From Fomitopsis serialis (Eukaryota > Basidiomycota > Agaricomycetes > Polyporales > Fomitopsidaceae), in NCBI RefSeq assembly GCF_022376445.1, contig NW_025955142.1:1-64000 (forward strand): a stretch of 64,000 nucleotides of DNA. Reading direction: 5' to 3'. The translations under genes and the position numbers were made by a program. Below, in pieces: positions 32,860-44,097 of this stretch. The notes under the pieces are model-generated. The model saw nothing but the letters and a program-made list of their open reading frames with translations, was not told the DNA's origin and did no database searches. Each line of letters begins with the position of its first letter. Position 1 is the first letter of the stretch.

Positions 32860-35680
32860 ATAGGACCGCGCGCATGCTGATGTTTCTTCAGACGCTTGCA
32901 TTGTATGAGACGCGCATTTGGGATGTTTTTGCGACTCCACCTCTGGGCCTGGCTCGATGTCTTCGGTCACTTCCCTGCCAGCGAATGCGGATGATGCACT
33001 GCTTGGTTTCTCAGGCTGGCAGCGGTTTCCTCAGAATTGTCATATAACGCCGTTATTAACCGTAACCTGGGTCGCTGTTCAGTGATCGGAGTCGCCGACT
33101 CCAAGTCAAGGTACAGTGGTCTTTGAGTGGTCCTACATACAGTTCAGAGCCGTCCGAAGCGCAACGTCAACCCACCCCTGTAGTCCCGCTGCCCTCGCAG
33201 CTCGTGCGACGTCTGTCCAGGCCGTTCTGTGGGTACTGTCATGATTCAACTCGCCGATCAATTCGTATTAATTGCTCTGTGAATAATGGCCTCTTTCCCT
33301 CCGTCGGCGCGTAACAACATGCGACATGAGGGGATCACCGGGTACGCAGTAAGTGCGAATGCCGTATTTTGTATGGGGACACAGTCGCATGTCGCCTCGG
33401 AGGTGCCGTGTCTCTAGGCACCGTGACCCGGGGCCAGCTACGTATTGTGCGTGATTTTTGCTCCCATGGCATATTCCGCGAAGTCTCCATGTAAGGGTTT
33501 GAGCTGCAAGCTGACGTGCCACGTTCGCAGAGATATTTGACGGTGCAAATCGGATGGTGCCTCGAACGTCGACACTTGAACTTGAAAGATTGGCGCCGCG
33601 GCATGCATCTCGCAGGATACTGCAGCATATCTGCGTCGAGTCGTAGTAACGGAGCACCGGGGTCAACCGGTCATGATTGGTACGCGCGCCACGTTCCTCC
33701 GCCCTCGATGTGTTCCGCTGAGTCGGCGCTGGCAGAAAGGGCCAATCTATCGGAAGGACTGGGGCGAGATCACATCAATATGGTGGGCGCTTGATGTTGT
33801 TGACATATGCTTTCCGATTACCTTCAGCTTGCGATCGACGATGGTGAGCTTAACTGACGGAATACGATTGGAACACGGTGATTGGTATTCGGCTTTACGC
33901 TGACTTCAGCTATTTCTTATGTCCATGCCTTGTACTTCGCCGTACAAGAAGGTCGACAGGCAAAGTCTGCTGTTCCTGTACGAGGAAGGCTGGACAGCGA
34001 ATGACACGCCGCGTCAGGATGAAACACCACGACCTTCTCCTGAAGATTCACAGTCTCGCATCGAAGGCTCGTATATGGGTTGCTCCGTTAATTGAGATTT
34101 CTGCAGTACGTGCTAACAGAAGTCTCGATCGCTTGCTGACACTGGTGTCCAAGTTCCGACATCGCTTACGGTCCCTCCGAGAACTTCAAAACGGCGTCGC
34201 AGGGCTCATTTCTGTGTTTGTACCTCGCTCGTGACGTAATCGACAAACGTGCAACCACCCTGACGAGCTCAATGTCTGCGCCCTTCTCGTCGCTATTGTA
34301 ATTGTCCTCTAGGTGAGTCGGTATTGGCGCATATCGAAGGTCGCAATCCGTTGACCCTTCAAGATCCAATAGTTGCCTGCAACTCGAACCTACTAATCTT
34401 CGTATCACATTGCTAGGCTCTAAAACGTGATATTGGAGTGTTCTTGAGCCTGGAAAGTGAGTGTAGGATATCCGTATGGTGAAACATACGCTCACTTTAG
34501 GCAGCGACAGCATAATATCATTTGACGGCGACTTCGCGTTGTCCGAATCGACGTATAGACCACGGAGATCGCGATCTGTGCTCTCTTATGAGAAAATGTC
34601 TCTAGTAGTAGTTGGTGCCGTTGGTATGTGGTATCAATGCCTAGACCTTCGGTCGAGTCTCTGATGTTCCGTTCAAACGACGCAGTGCGCCTTCGAGAAC
34701 GTCCGTGGCTTTCGGCCACAGCGACGGCGACTTGGGGCTCAATGCGGCTGAGCCGGGTAGGTTCACCTCAGTCTAGATGTCACGTTCAACAGCCAGGTAC
34801 CACCAGAGACACAGGGTCGAGTGGTTATGCATCGAACGGACTCATCGTGGAGTGGGAACCATTGAACCACATAAGAGTGTATGGGGCGGCGTGTCAACAC
34901 GTAAATATTGCTTCCATACAGGCCCGGTGAGCACCGCCCGCCGCAAGTGTTGCCAGATGAACACACGGCGTGGATGGTAGCAAGGCACAGCGCTTCACGA
35001 TTTGACGGAGGCTCGTTCTCCTGTCACCCGACCCGTGGCCCGTTTATTCTGTGCAGGGACGTGTTCCATCCGGGAAGGCAGTTTGACTGTCAGCGCGTGG
35101 GTCTGGGCTCTCGTATGTTCCTACCGGCCTGGACGTAGGTTAAGTTCGGGGCGCGTAGGTGTATGCAAGCGCCCTCAACATCGCCGTTGTGCTATTACGG
35201 ATCGTTATTTCGGCGATTAATCAGCTAAGCAAAGCGGAAGCGTGGTCGTCGTGAGTTTTATTGTTGAGGGCGAGCGACAAAACCATTGCTTACTGTTACT
35301 CAGGCACGATATGAAGCCATGCGTGTATCACTTCAGTGAGTGAGGCTCAAGCAATACATTATTCAATGTCATAACTCTGAGGGCCGTCATCTAACAGCCC
35401 TGTTTGACTTCCATCGGTCTACTTGGAAGCAGTCGCGATGAACTTGCCACCCACGTTCGTGTTCCCTTCCCGTCGCTTACGACCAGAAAGTGCTTTGTCG
35501 TAATATTTGCACCGCGACTGTACCTGACGTGCTACGCCGTTGGAGCTGGACCCTGCAGCAGGAGTGTCACGGCAGGCTGCGGCGACGTCTAGAGACAACA
35601 CCGTTGTCACTGATCGTACATTCGGTGTTGCTGAATGGATCTCCACATGCTACATAGTGCGCGCTCTTTCGACACTTGGT
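32860..35680. other. No recognisable gene
   Basis: Both strands contain only short frames without domains. No long repeat is evident. The last part up to 35680 is the upstream flank of the split hydrophobin gene. Confidence 0.4.
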
Positions 35681-35683
35681 CAG

Positions 35684-35690
35684 TATATAA
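35684..35690 (+). promoter_or_regulatory. TATA box of the split hydrophobin
   Basis: TATATAA lies 106 bp before the hydrophobin-type start at 35796, matching the arrangement of the intact hydrophobin. The promoter and signal-peptide exon survive although the rest of the gene is displaced by 4.46 kb. Confidence 0.6.
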
Positions 35691-35795
35691 GAAGGCAAGC
35701 CGTCCCTCAGCGATTCTCCAGTTCCAGCCTCATCGAAGGAACTACACTCAAGTCCAACTAGCAAACCTCGCTTGTTAACCTGCTTCCCTGCAATC

Positions 35796-35885
35796 ATGTT
35801 CGCATTTACTCGTATGCTCCTCGCCTGTTCCCTCGCCCTCGTCGTGGTTGCGAAGCCTTGGGAGCAGCCCACGACGACTATCACC
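35796..35885 (+). pseudogene. Class I hydrophobin, 5' part (start and signal peptide)
   Basis: From the ATG at 35796 the frame encodes a hydrophobin leader (MFAFTRMLLACSLALVVVA) and the start of the mature protein (KPWEQPTTTIT). This is close to the leader of the intact gene at 32748. After 35885 the frame runs into unrelated sequence and stops about 40 codons later, so no cysteine motif is made. The missing part is at 40350-40747 in the same orientation. Confidence 0.85.
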
Positions 35886-36997
35886 CACACCAAGCAGCGC
35901 TTTCTCACCGATCCTCATCCTACAGCCGACGCGCAGTCTCGCGGAACACCATCATATGAGCCGACAGCGGCCGACGCGTCGGCTTGTACGATGAAGATCG
36001 TACAGCCGACATAGTAAGTGTATGATGTATTTACCTGGGCGGGATGTATACAGTACTTACTGCACTGGTGATTGTAATCAATAAATGAATGGTCGGCTGA
36101 GCTCTTCTTGCGTGCTCAAAGCGCCGTCGGATGGCACAGTCAAGGCGTCGTCTTGCTGGTGATTGCCCGGCCGTGACGCGTCCGCGCTGTCCGATGCTGG
36201 TAGTGGCTGCCGCAGCTAAGACGGCGGCTTGCTGGTGAATGCCCGATTGTAATGCGACGCGCTGGCAGAATGGTCGGATGGGCTCTACTTCTATACTCAA
36301 AGCGTCGGCTGGCGCAGTTCAGGTATCGGTTCGCGTTGGTGAATGCCTGAACGTGACGCGCCGTGCTGCAGCGCGTCCGGCGATCAGGCGCGCGTTCGGA
36401 CGCGTTCACTTACTGACTTGCTCGGAAACTTCAACGTTCAATGTGGGCGATCCTCTTGACGCACAGCCTGGCCATACGACCCTCAAGGCCTCAACAAACC
36501 CTCCTGTGGCAAGACCACTAGGCCTCAACTCGGAAACGAGCATCGGAACGTGAGTGTTGCAATGGAGAGGAAGAAAGGGTGTACCGAGGCGGAGCATCAT
36601 AAAGCTCAGAACATGCAGGTACGCTCCCATTCAATGTATCTATGCTGATACCTGCCTCATAGGAGCCTGCGTGATGAATGCGAAGAACATTGCGTGTGCT
36701 GCTCGCCTTGCAGACAGCCCGGCTCCGCGTCGTCTGGTTATACGCCGCCGCCACCCGTCTACATACTCGCCTGCGTACGCGCCACCTTGCCCTCTCATTC
36801 ACCAGGTCGCCTGTCCACCATGTCACACGCCGTCTTGTTGCATATCGTCTTGCCCGCATACCGTCTTGCCTGCATACCCTGTCTAGTCACACACCTGCTG
36901 TCCTGCTCGCACTGCACCGTCTTGCCCGTCTACCGTCTCACCTGCCGTTTTACACGCCCGCCGTCTACCGTCTCACCAGCCATCTTACACGCCCGAC

Positions 36998-37250
36998 GTC
37001 TTACGAGCCTGCCGTCTTACGAGCCTGCCGTCTTACGAGCCTGCCGTCTTACGAGCCTGCCGTCTTACACGCCCTTGCCCTCCATCTCGTCACGCTATCC
37101 CCATCACACGCCTCCGCCGTCTCGCAGGCCCCCCGCCGTCTCGCAGGCCCACCGTCTCGCAGGCCCACCTTCTCGCAGGCCCGCCGTCTTGCAGGCCCAC
37201 CTTCTCGCAGGCCCACCTTCTCGCAGGCCCACCGTCTCGCAGGCCCACCG
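36998..37250 (+). repeat. 16-bp minisatellites
   Basis: Two adjoining arrays share a 16-bp period. GTCTTACGAGCCTGCC is repeated about four to five times at 36998-37065. GTCTCGCAGGCCCACC and variants are repeated about nine times at 37120-37250. Looser CGTCTTG/CGTCTCAC repeats continue on either side, from about 36800 to 37560. The open frames across them are by-products of the repeat. Confidence 0.85.
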
Positions 37251-38229
37251 ATTCATACGCTCGGCATCTCTCTGTCCCACCTCCGTCTCGCGCCCGCCGT
37301 CTTGCTTGCTCTTGATATTGTACTCCTGCTGCCTGCCGGCCGTCTTGCTCGCCTGCGTCTCGCCCGTCATTTTGCCCATCGTCTCACCCGCCTGTCGTCT
37401 CACCCGTGGTGCCGTTTTGCCCATGTGCTGTCTCGCCCACGCGCTCCTTGTTCCTCTCGCCCGTGCGCTCTTGCTCACGCCCTCTCGCTCACGCCCCGCC
37501 TACACCCTCTCGCCCACGCTCTCCACTGTCGCCCGCGCTCTCTTCTGCTCAGCCCACTGGCCACTCACTCATCAACCCGATCGTCCACATGATCGCTCGC
37601 TCGTCCGTGAGCCCGCGCCTCGTACGTGAGCCCGTGCCTCGTACGGCATGTCGATGCATGCTTCAAGGCACCCCAAGGAGGCCCCAACTAACACAAGGAC
37701 GAGTCACCGCAAGGAGAGGAGCAGGAAGGTCGACAGAGAGGAGAAATGAGAAGGGCTGACTGCGGTAATTACCCCCGCCTGTCGCCCTCCACCCTTCTTC
37801 ACACAATCGCGCGACGCACCCCGGCCTCGTCCTCTCTACATCCCCACTCCATGCATACGCCCTTGCTCGACATTCTCGCTACCCCAGGAGGCTCTCATCT
37901 GCCCGTTTCCGTCTGTCTGTCGCCGATTTCGTTGGCCTACTGTCTTACCTGTTCGCCGTCTCGCCTACCCACCTACTGTCACGGTTTTGTCTACCGTGTT
38001 GCCTATCTACTTGCCTATCTACCATATTACCCACCAACCAGTGTCCTGCTCATCTCTCCTATCCTACTGTCTTGCCTGCCATCTCCCACATGGCTCGACT
38101 TGCTGTTCCGCTCACCCACCGTCTTGTACATTGGCCGTTCGCGTTGCCTGCCGTCTTGTTTGCCCACCATCTCACACACTCGCCGACCTGTTTCTCGAGT
38201 TCGAACATGTAGCAAGCCAGTGTATGAGG

Positions 38230-39065
38230 AACTCAGTCTCTTGAAAATGAGTGTGAAGGCAAATGAGACTGAGATGCATTGTCTGTGAAGTTAGGTATAT
38301 AATACTAGTAACGATAATCAATATCTTGGACGAGAGGGAGCATGGGTGAGACTACTACTACTTCGAAATACCATAATCATATGTTCAGTACAATCCTTGT
38401 TATGATTCAGTGGTATAGAAGTATGAAGGAGCGGACAACGAGTATGCAGCCAGAGAGTGCTCATTAAATATGTGAACTCTCTCCAGTGATTTGCCCTCGC
38501 ACATTGCCTCGGTCATGTCCCCGAGTCGCCCGGGATGGTCTTGTTCTCATTATAACTTCCCCTCTGTGCTGCCATATGCTATGAGACTTTGTACCAAGCA
38601 TAAATATATGTAGTACATGGCCAGTATACAATTCTGTGAGAATTGAACCGTGGGATGCATTTGTCTAAGACATGCTCTCCATGTATAACCTTCTTAGCTA
38701 TCTCAAGCTATAACATTGCCAGATTGCTTCGTGGAATTGCCAGCAGCAACATATACCATAGGCACAGCATGAATACAACTCCTGTATGCATTTGATTGTG
38801 ACAATTGTCTTGCAGAAGCTGAGAACTAATCCACATGCCTCTCAATATCTCCAAACAACACAGCATTTTTGAAACATATCCGAAGATCCTCTTCTCATAT
38901 GAGCTGAGATTACACAAAGTCAAAGTGCTCTTTACATATACAACAATGAGGCTAATGGCCTACGTGAGTGGCTTGCCTAATCTACTACTATAGTTCCACA
39001 GCAAATTCAGTAGATCAGCGAAGTATCATCATTGTCAATTGCTCATGAATCACTCTAAGTCTCTG
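38230..39065. other. AT-rich island inside the insertion, no gene seen
   Basis: This stretch is markedly richer in A and T than its surroundings and lacks the CGTCTTG repeats. It contains no frame with a recognisable domain. It may be an older sequence captured by the element. Confidence 0.4.
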
Positions 39066-39369
39066 ACAGAACAAGGGTTACCTCAATGTCTTGCCGTTGC
39101 ATCTCTATTTGCTGATATACCCACCATAAAGACTGTCTATAGAGTCATATAGACCCAGTACAAACTTATAGGACATGTTCAATAATACATCCACACCATT
39201 GGCCCCAAACCAATGAGCAAACAGCATACAGTGTTGCACGTACATACCATTCAAGTTGAGTCGAGAATCAAGATGCATACTCTCCGCCTTGTCCGTCTTG
39301 TCAAGGTGGACATCCGATAATGTCAAGGAGGTTATCAAGACAGTGAGTGTCAAGGAGGCTTCTTGACCA

Positions 39370-39600
39370 GTCCGTCTTGACATGCCCGTCTTGACATGCC
39401 CGTCTTGACATGCCCGTCTTGACATGTCCGTCTTAACATGTCCGTCTTAACATGTCCGTCTTAACATGTCCGTCTTAACATGTCCGTCTTAACATGTCCG
39501 TCTTAACATGTCTGTCTTAAAATGTCCGTCTTGACATTGTCCGTCTTGACATTGTCCGTCTTGACATTGTCCGTCTTGACATTGTCCGTCTTGATACCTC
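39370..39600 (+). repeat. 14/15-bp minisatellite
   Basis: Units GACATGCCCGTCTT, AACATGTCCGTCTT (14 bp) and GACATTGTCCGTCTT (15 bp) occur in successive blocks. Each variant forms its own run, which shows local slippage after the variants arose. Confidence 0.85.
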
Positions 39601-39865
39601 CAAGAAGGCTTCTTCAATATGCTCGCCATCTTGACATCCTCCTTGACACTTTCCGCCTTGAAACATCATTGGCATTTGCCCGCCTAGATACCTCCTTAAC
39701 ACGTTGGTATTGACGAAGATGAGCCAACCATTAGTTACCTTGGGTCAAAAAGGTCTTAGTGAGTAAGAAGGTCAAGAAGGTCAAGAAGGTCCAAGAAGGT
39801 TGGCTGAGTCAAGACGGATATCGGCCAGGAAAGATACCTCAGCTGATGCTCGGCTCATGCATTGT

Positions 39866-40150
39866 CTTGGGTGAGACAAGACAGTCGGCTGAATCCAGAC
39901 TGTGGTCGGCTACAGATTTTCTCCAGCCGAGAGTCGGATAGTGCATCGTCTTGGGCGAGACAAGAAGGTCGGCTGGATCAAGACGGTGGTCGGCTGCAAA
40001 AGCTTTGCAGCCGAGAGTCGGATAGTGCATCGTCTTGGGCGAGACAAGAAGGTCGGCTGGATCAAGACGGTGGTCGGCTGCAAAAGCTTTGCAGCCGAGA
40101 GTCGGATAGTGCATCGTCTTGGGCGAGACAGAATGGTCGGCTGGGCGAGA
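39866..40150 (+). repeat. 84-bp tandem repeat, about 3.5 units
   Basis: The unit contains GGTCGGCTGGATCAAGACGG, AAAGCTTTGCAGCCGAGAG and GCATCGTCTTGGGCGAGAC. Because 84 is a multiple of three, both strands are open across it, but the frames show only repeat-derived peptides. The GTCGGCT motifs in each unit match, inverted, the AGCCGAC motifs near the left end of the insertion. Confidence 0.85.
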
Positions 40151-40349
40151 ATGTCTGGGTCAGCCAATCATCCCACGCACCGCCTTGCCCGCCTTGTGCC
40201 GCCTTGCCCGCCTTGTGCTCGGCCGACTCAATCACCTTCCATGAGACGGTTGTGGTCGGCCGAGGTCGGCCCATCCCATCCCATTCCACGAGACTGCACG
40301 TCGGCTGTACCATGGTCATCCATGAGACAGCTGAATGGGCTCTATCACC

Positions 40350-40747
40350 GACACCGCTGCGCCGACGGCCACCACCATCAGCCAGTGCAACGTCGCCGGC
40401 GGCGCGCAATGCTGTGAGACCACCACGACTGTAAGAATGCACCAGTACTATAGCGTATGCGATGTACTCACGCACGAATCCCTATCCAGGCTGGGTCCGT
40501 TGCGGGTGCCGCCGCGCTTGCGGTCATCGGCGTTGTTGTGGAGGACATCTCGAACGTCATCGGGATCGGCTGCAGCCCTCTGACTGTCGGGCAGTCCTGC
40601 AGCTACTCCCCTGTGTGCTGCGATGAGAATGGCTTTGTAAGTTTCTTTTGATGCTCCTGGACTACGCGTCGTGGGGACTGACGGACAATTTGAATGGATT
40701 CACAGGGCAATCTCATCTCCATTGGCTGCGCTCCGATCACCGTCTGA
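40350..40747 (+). pseudogene. Class I hydrophobin, 3' part (all eight cysteines)
   Basis: Exons 40350-40430, 40490-40636 and 40706-40747 have the same sizes and intron positions as in the intact gene (the middle exon is 147 nt and the last 42 nt in both). They encode SQC, QCC, IGC, QSC, VCC and IGC, ending APITV and a stop. No signal peptide precedes them; the leader is 4.46 kb upstream at 35796. With the insertion the protein cannot be made in its normal secreted form unless the insert is spliced out. Confidence 0.88.
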
Positions 40748-40749
40748 TA

Positions 40750-41760
40750 GCATGCGCCATGGTGCTACCGTGACTCTGGCTATTGTATCTGGTCGTTGTG
40801 TACGGGTGTGGAAGGGATGTTTGTGGCGCAAGTTTGGTGGTCTATCCCGAGTATCGGTGCCAGTGTTCGAACGAGCCGTGACGCGACGTAGTTCAATAGT
40901 TGTGTCTTGTCCCTTAGGTTTATACAGAATATGCACGATGTTATCGGTCACTTCTACTGGATGAAAGATGTTTCGAAGCCCATACACCCGACTCAGCGTT
41001 CAATGGAACAATGGCCGACGAAACCGCAACACTTGCCAAACTAAGAGTGTTTGATCCTGATCGGCGTGACGGACGACGCCCACGCAGCCTGGCGCCCGAG
41101 ACTCGTTGGTCCGTTGCCTCCGAGTCACTGCCACTCGCTAACATATAGTATCTTGCCAACTCAATGCGAACATGCAGTCCAGTGATACACAAAGAGACAA
41201 ATCGGTCGGATAGGACGGAGTACCCTCAGTCGGTGAGCCGTGGCATCGTCGTGCCGCGGCGAACATCTGGATCTGACTTGCAAGTTGGGCGTCGTGCAGG
41301 CCTAATGTCGCCCAAGCTGCTAGTGGGGAGTCGCCCGCGGTGCTTATAATCCATATCTCGGCCTTCATGGAGGACATAGCTATAGTAGCTCAAGGGTAGG
41401 CTGCGGAGCTTGACAGAGACTACGTGGCACAGGTTTGCGGTTACTCGGGACACGATTAATACACCAGTCTGGACATGCGTCTGCCTCATGCAGAACCTTC
41501 CCAAAACTTTACTGGTCCTAGGCTCTTCTCCCCTTTACCTCTTCCTCCCATCCTCCTCCTCCTCTCCGTCATATCTGTCCCGTCTGTTCCTCGTACTTCC
41601 ACTGCGCAATATCGTCTCACCGTTTTCACATCGTTGTCTGACGGTGATAGACAGTTCCTCGCAGGTACTTGTCATTCCCTATTGGGTTATATGTTGTCTT
41701 ATCCCGTCTGACGTGCGCGCACTAGGTCTTTCAGACTGTACACGCGAGTGGTCACCTCCC
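40750..41760. other. No recognisable gene; upstream flank of the F-box gene
   Basis: Short frames only. A CT-rich stretch near 41520-41570 could be part of the promoter or leader of the following gene. Confidence 0.35.
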
Positions 41761-41761
41761 G

Positions 41762-43507
41762 TTGACTGGTACCCTGCCACCCGTGCTTCCTCATCGCATC
41801 CCAGTCGAAATTTTCAACGACATCATCGCTTGTATGCTATATCGCGCGCTGCCCACCGCTGCGTTGGTCTGCAGGGCGTGGCACGCACTCGCCAACCCAT
41901 TCATCTACTCTACTGTCGAGGTCCGCAGCCGGAAGAGCTTCAACATGTTGACGGAGCGGTTGCACGCGTCTGCACACATCAAAGAATGGCTCGCGACCAC
42001 GCGTTGTCTGAGCGTCTCCGACTGCGATTCATCTCGTCTGACCGCCTCGCATCGAGACGTTTTGATCCCCTTCCTCCATGTACTACCGCTCGTTTTCTGT
42101 ACTGTGATGCCTAGCTTGCAGCATCTGCAGATTGACGCGGGTCTACATCCTGCTATGACGCAATCATTCTTTCCCGCCCTGGCCGAGTTCAGAACTCTGC
42201 AGTCATTGCACTTATCCGCATTCCACTTGAATAGCATCTCGGAGCTACAGCGGATCATCTCCGCTCTCACGAAGCTCGAAGACATCACTCTACGTGATGG
42301 CAGATTCACTCTGCTGCATTTCGCTAGCGATGCAGACGTTCGAAGATTTCGGTGCAAGTCATAAAATCGAGTTCAGCTTCAACGACTCAGCATCACTTTC
42401 GATCCTGAAGCCGATAACCCCAAGTCTATGTCTAGCGTCATCATTGATTGGCTCAAACGCTCTGGCATCTGTGCAAGCCTGCGTCAGATCGATTTAGAGC
42501 CTGATCCTACTGCTTTGCCTAGTGCTCGGAGACCCTCAGCTCAGTACGTCCTCCCCTTTGACTTGGTGCGCACTACTACAGTACAAGAAATGACCATAAC
42601 TTTTCAGCCTGGGTCCTACTGTCCGCTTGCACAGGAAGTGCGGTATCCCCCTTGATGAGACCGGCGTTGGTGGAATCAGGCGACATCTCACGGAGTACCA
42701 TGCGGACGTGTCTCAGTGTAATGGCAACAGTGACCTCATTCGGTGCGGCTGGAATAACGGCACAGGCGAGTGTGGCCAGGCCGTAGACGCCGTCCACTAT
42801 GCGCGGCATATTTCAACAGTTCACCTGCACCTCGGTGCATGTATTTGCGAGTACTGTGGAGTGGTTTTCAGCAGGCTGGAATCCTTGAAGCGCCACAAGC
42901 AGATGTGCCACACCGTGACACAGGGCATCGGCAACAAAAGCGTAATTGGCCTCCTTAGAGCCGCTGGACAATCCCTCACTCGGGTCTCCATATCAAACCT
43001 TGGTCTGTCACACAATTCGTACTCTGCGTTGTTCGATCGAACATCTGACATCAATACACGTTATAGAAAGGATTCGTCGCGAATGTTAAATACAACACTG
43101 CGTTGCAATGCTTGCACCTGAATATGGATCTGCTCGATGAAGAGTACCAGTCGAGCTGGTCCCTACTTAAAGAGGAGTCACGCAAAGCACTCTCTACTGT
43201 GCAGTCCCATCAGTTGCAGCAGATAACACTTAGTTGCTCGATTCCCGCCCATAATACCAGGACGACGAGCGTCCGCAAACTTGCCGAGACACTCGACTGG
43301 CAGGATCTGCACGACGTCATGGTTCGACCGTGTTTTGACTCGCTTCTTGAAGTCAAGGCGAAGTGGTCTATTGCAATTCCAAAGTGGCTTGACGGGGCGC
43401 TGGCAGATACGATTGTCGAAGAGTCACATTCGCTGCTTTGCGACTTCCTGAAACCATGGGTCAAACGTGGGATAGTCAACATTTCCTGTCAAAGTCTCTC
43501 TATCTAA
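41762..43507 (+). CDS. F-box / leucine-rich protein with zinc-finger segment in the middle
   Basis: The frame from 41762 opens with an F-box (LPHRIPVEIFNDIIACML...AALVCRAWHALANPFIYSTV), which typically binds Skp1 in SCF ubiquitin ligases. Leucine-rich-like text follows (LQSLHLSAFHLNSISELQRI). The sense then passes through other frames (IIDWLKRSGICASLRQID, about 42440-42500) and ends in a long exon to the stop at 43507 (WSLLKEESRKALSTVQSH, LDWQDLHDVMVRPCFDSLL). Between about 42620 and 42930 lies a C2H2-like zinc-finger block (CGW...C...H...H; CEYCGVVFSRLESLKRHKQMCH). Codon 41762 is TTG, so the true start is upstream in an exon I could not place. The 42360-42620 splices are uncertain and the gene may be broken. 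Confidence 0.6.
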
Positions 43508-43509
43508 GA

Positions 43510-44090
43510 AGGTGTGAGTCATCATCGTATCCGAGGCACCGAGTATCTATCTCACTTAGCTATAGCCGATCCCATGTTCAACAGCGCAGAGCAGGGCGCC
43601 GTTTCATACGCGGGAGACTGCGAGACTTCGCCCGTCCCGCACGGGCCCGCAGTTCCAAGGGCGGGAGCAACGATCAGGCGTACATGCGTCCAAGATACCC
43701 CCCGAGCGGAGTCGGCGTGTCCGCGAATAGGGACAGTCTCTATTCATGATTCGAGAGCTCGGTTTGCGAGATTCTAGATCATTGCATCGTAGCCGTAGGC
43801 GACAGGCAGGGGACCCACAGAATGTCATTTTCCTCATTATATGGGCATTCGTATACCAGATTACCACGCGTTGTCCGTTCGTTCGGGTCTGCTAGGTTCT
43901 GTCGGTCTTGTACTACGCCCGCGATACTATTGCAATGCACACTCTTGCTCATGTGCCTTGTTCGCTCGAAGTTCTAGCGGCCCAGACAGCCCACCAGTTA
44001 TCTGCGTTTGCACGAGTATATCAAGTGTCGCGACCTGAGACCCAAAACGACATAATTTGCAAAGAAACAATCCATCACGGCAACAGCAGC
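43510..44090. other. No recognisable gene
   Basis: The intergenic stretch between the convergent F-box gene and the coiled-coil gene holds only short frames. Confidence 0.35.
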
Positions 44091-44097
44091 ACGTATC

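Larger units (their letters stand above)
35886..40341. mobile_element. 4.46-kb minisatellite-rich insertion in a hydrophobin gene
   Basis: CTATCACC occurs on both sides (35878-35885 and 40342-40349). Removing the insert plus one copy restores hydrophobin reading phase, so this is an 8-bp target-site duplication. TACAGCCGACG at 35921-35931 is inverted at 40299-40309, each about 32-35 bp from an end, and AGCCGAC/GTCGGCT recurs near both ends. I find no perfect terminal inverted repeat and no transposase. The interior is mostly tandem repeats on a CGTCTTG theme plus an AT-rich island. It is probably a non-autonomous DNA transposon of unknown family. Confidence 0.7.

Noticed and set aside
36678..37592. 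Two overlapping 300-codon frames
   Set aside because: Products of the CGTCTTG/16-bp minisatellites in an insertion; two frames are open at once, as expected for repeats.
36998..39600. CRISPR-like array
   Set aside because: Units are contiguous, with no unique spacers of constant length, and the window is eukaryotic.
40335..40430. Start codon at 40335 for a short hydrophobin
   Set aside because: That ATG lies in the inserted sequence next to the target duplication and would give a hydrophobin without a signal peptide.
39862..40434. 190-codon frame across the 84-bp repeats as a gene
   Set aside because: Open only because the repeat length is a multiple of three; it then runs into hydrophobin sequence in the wrong frame.
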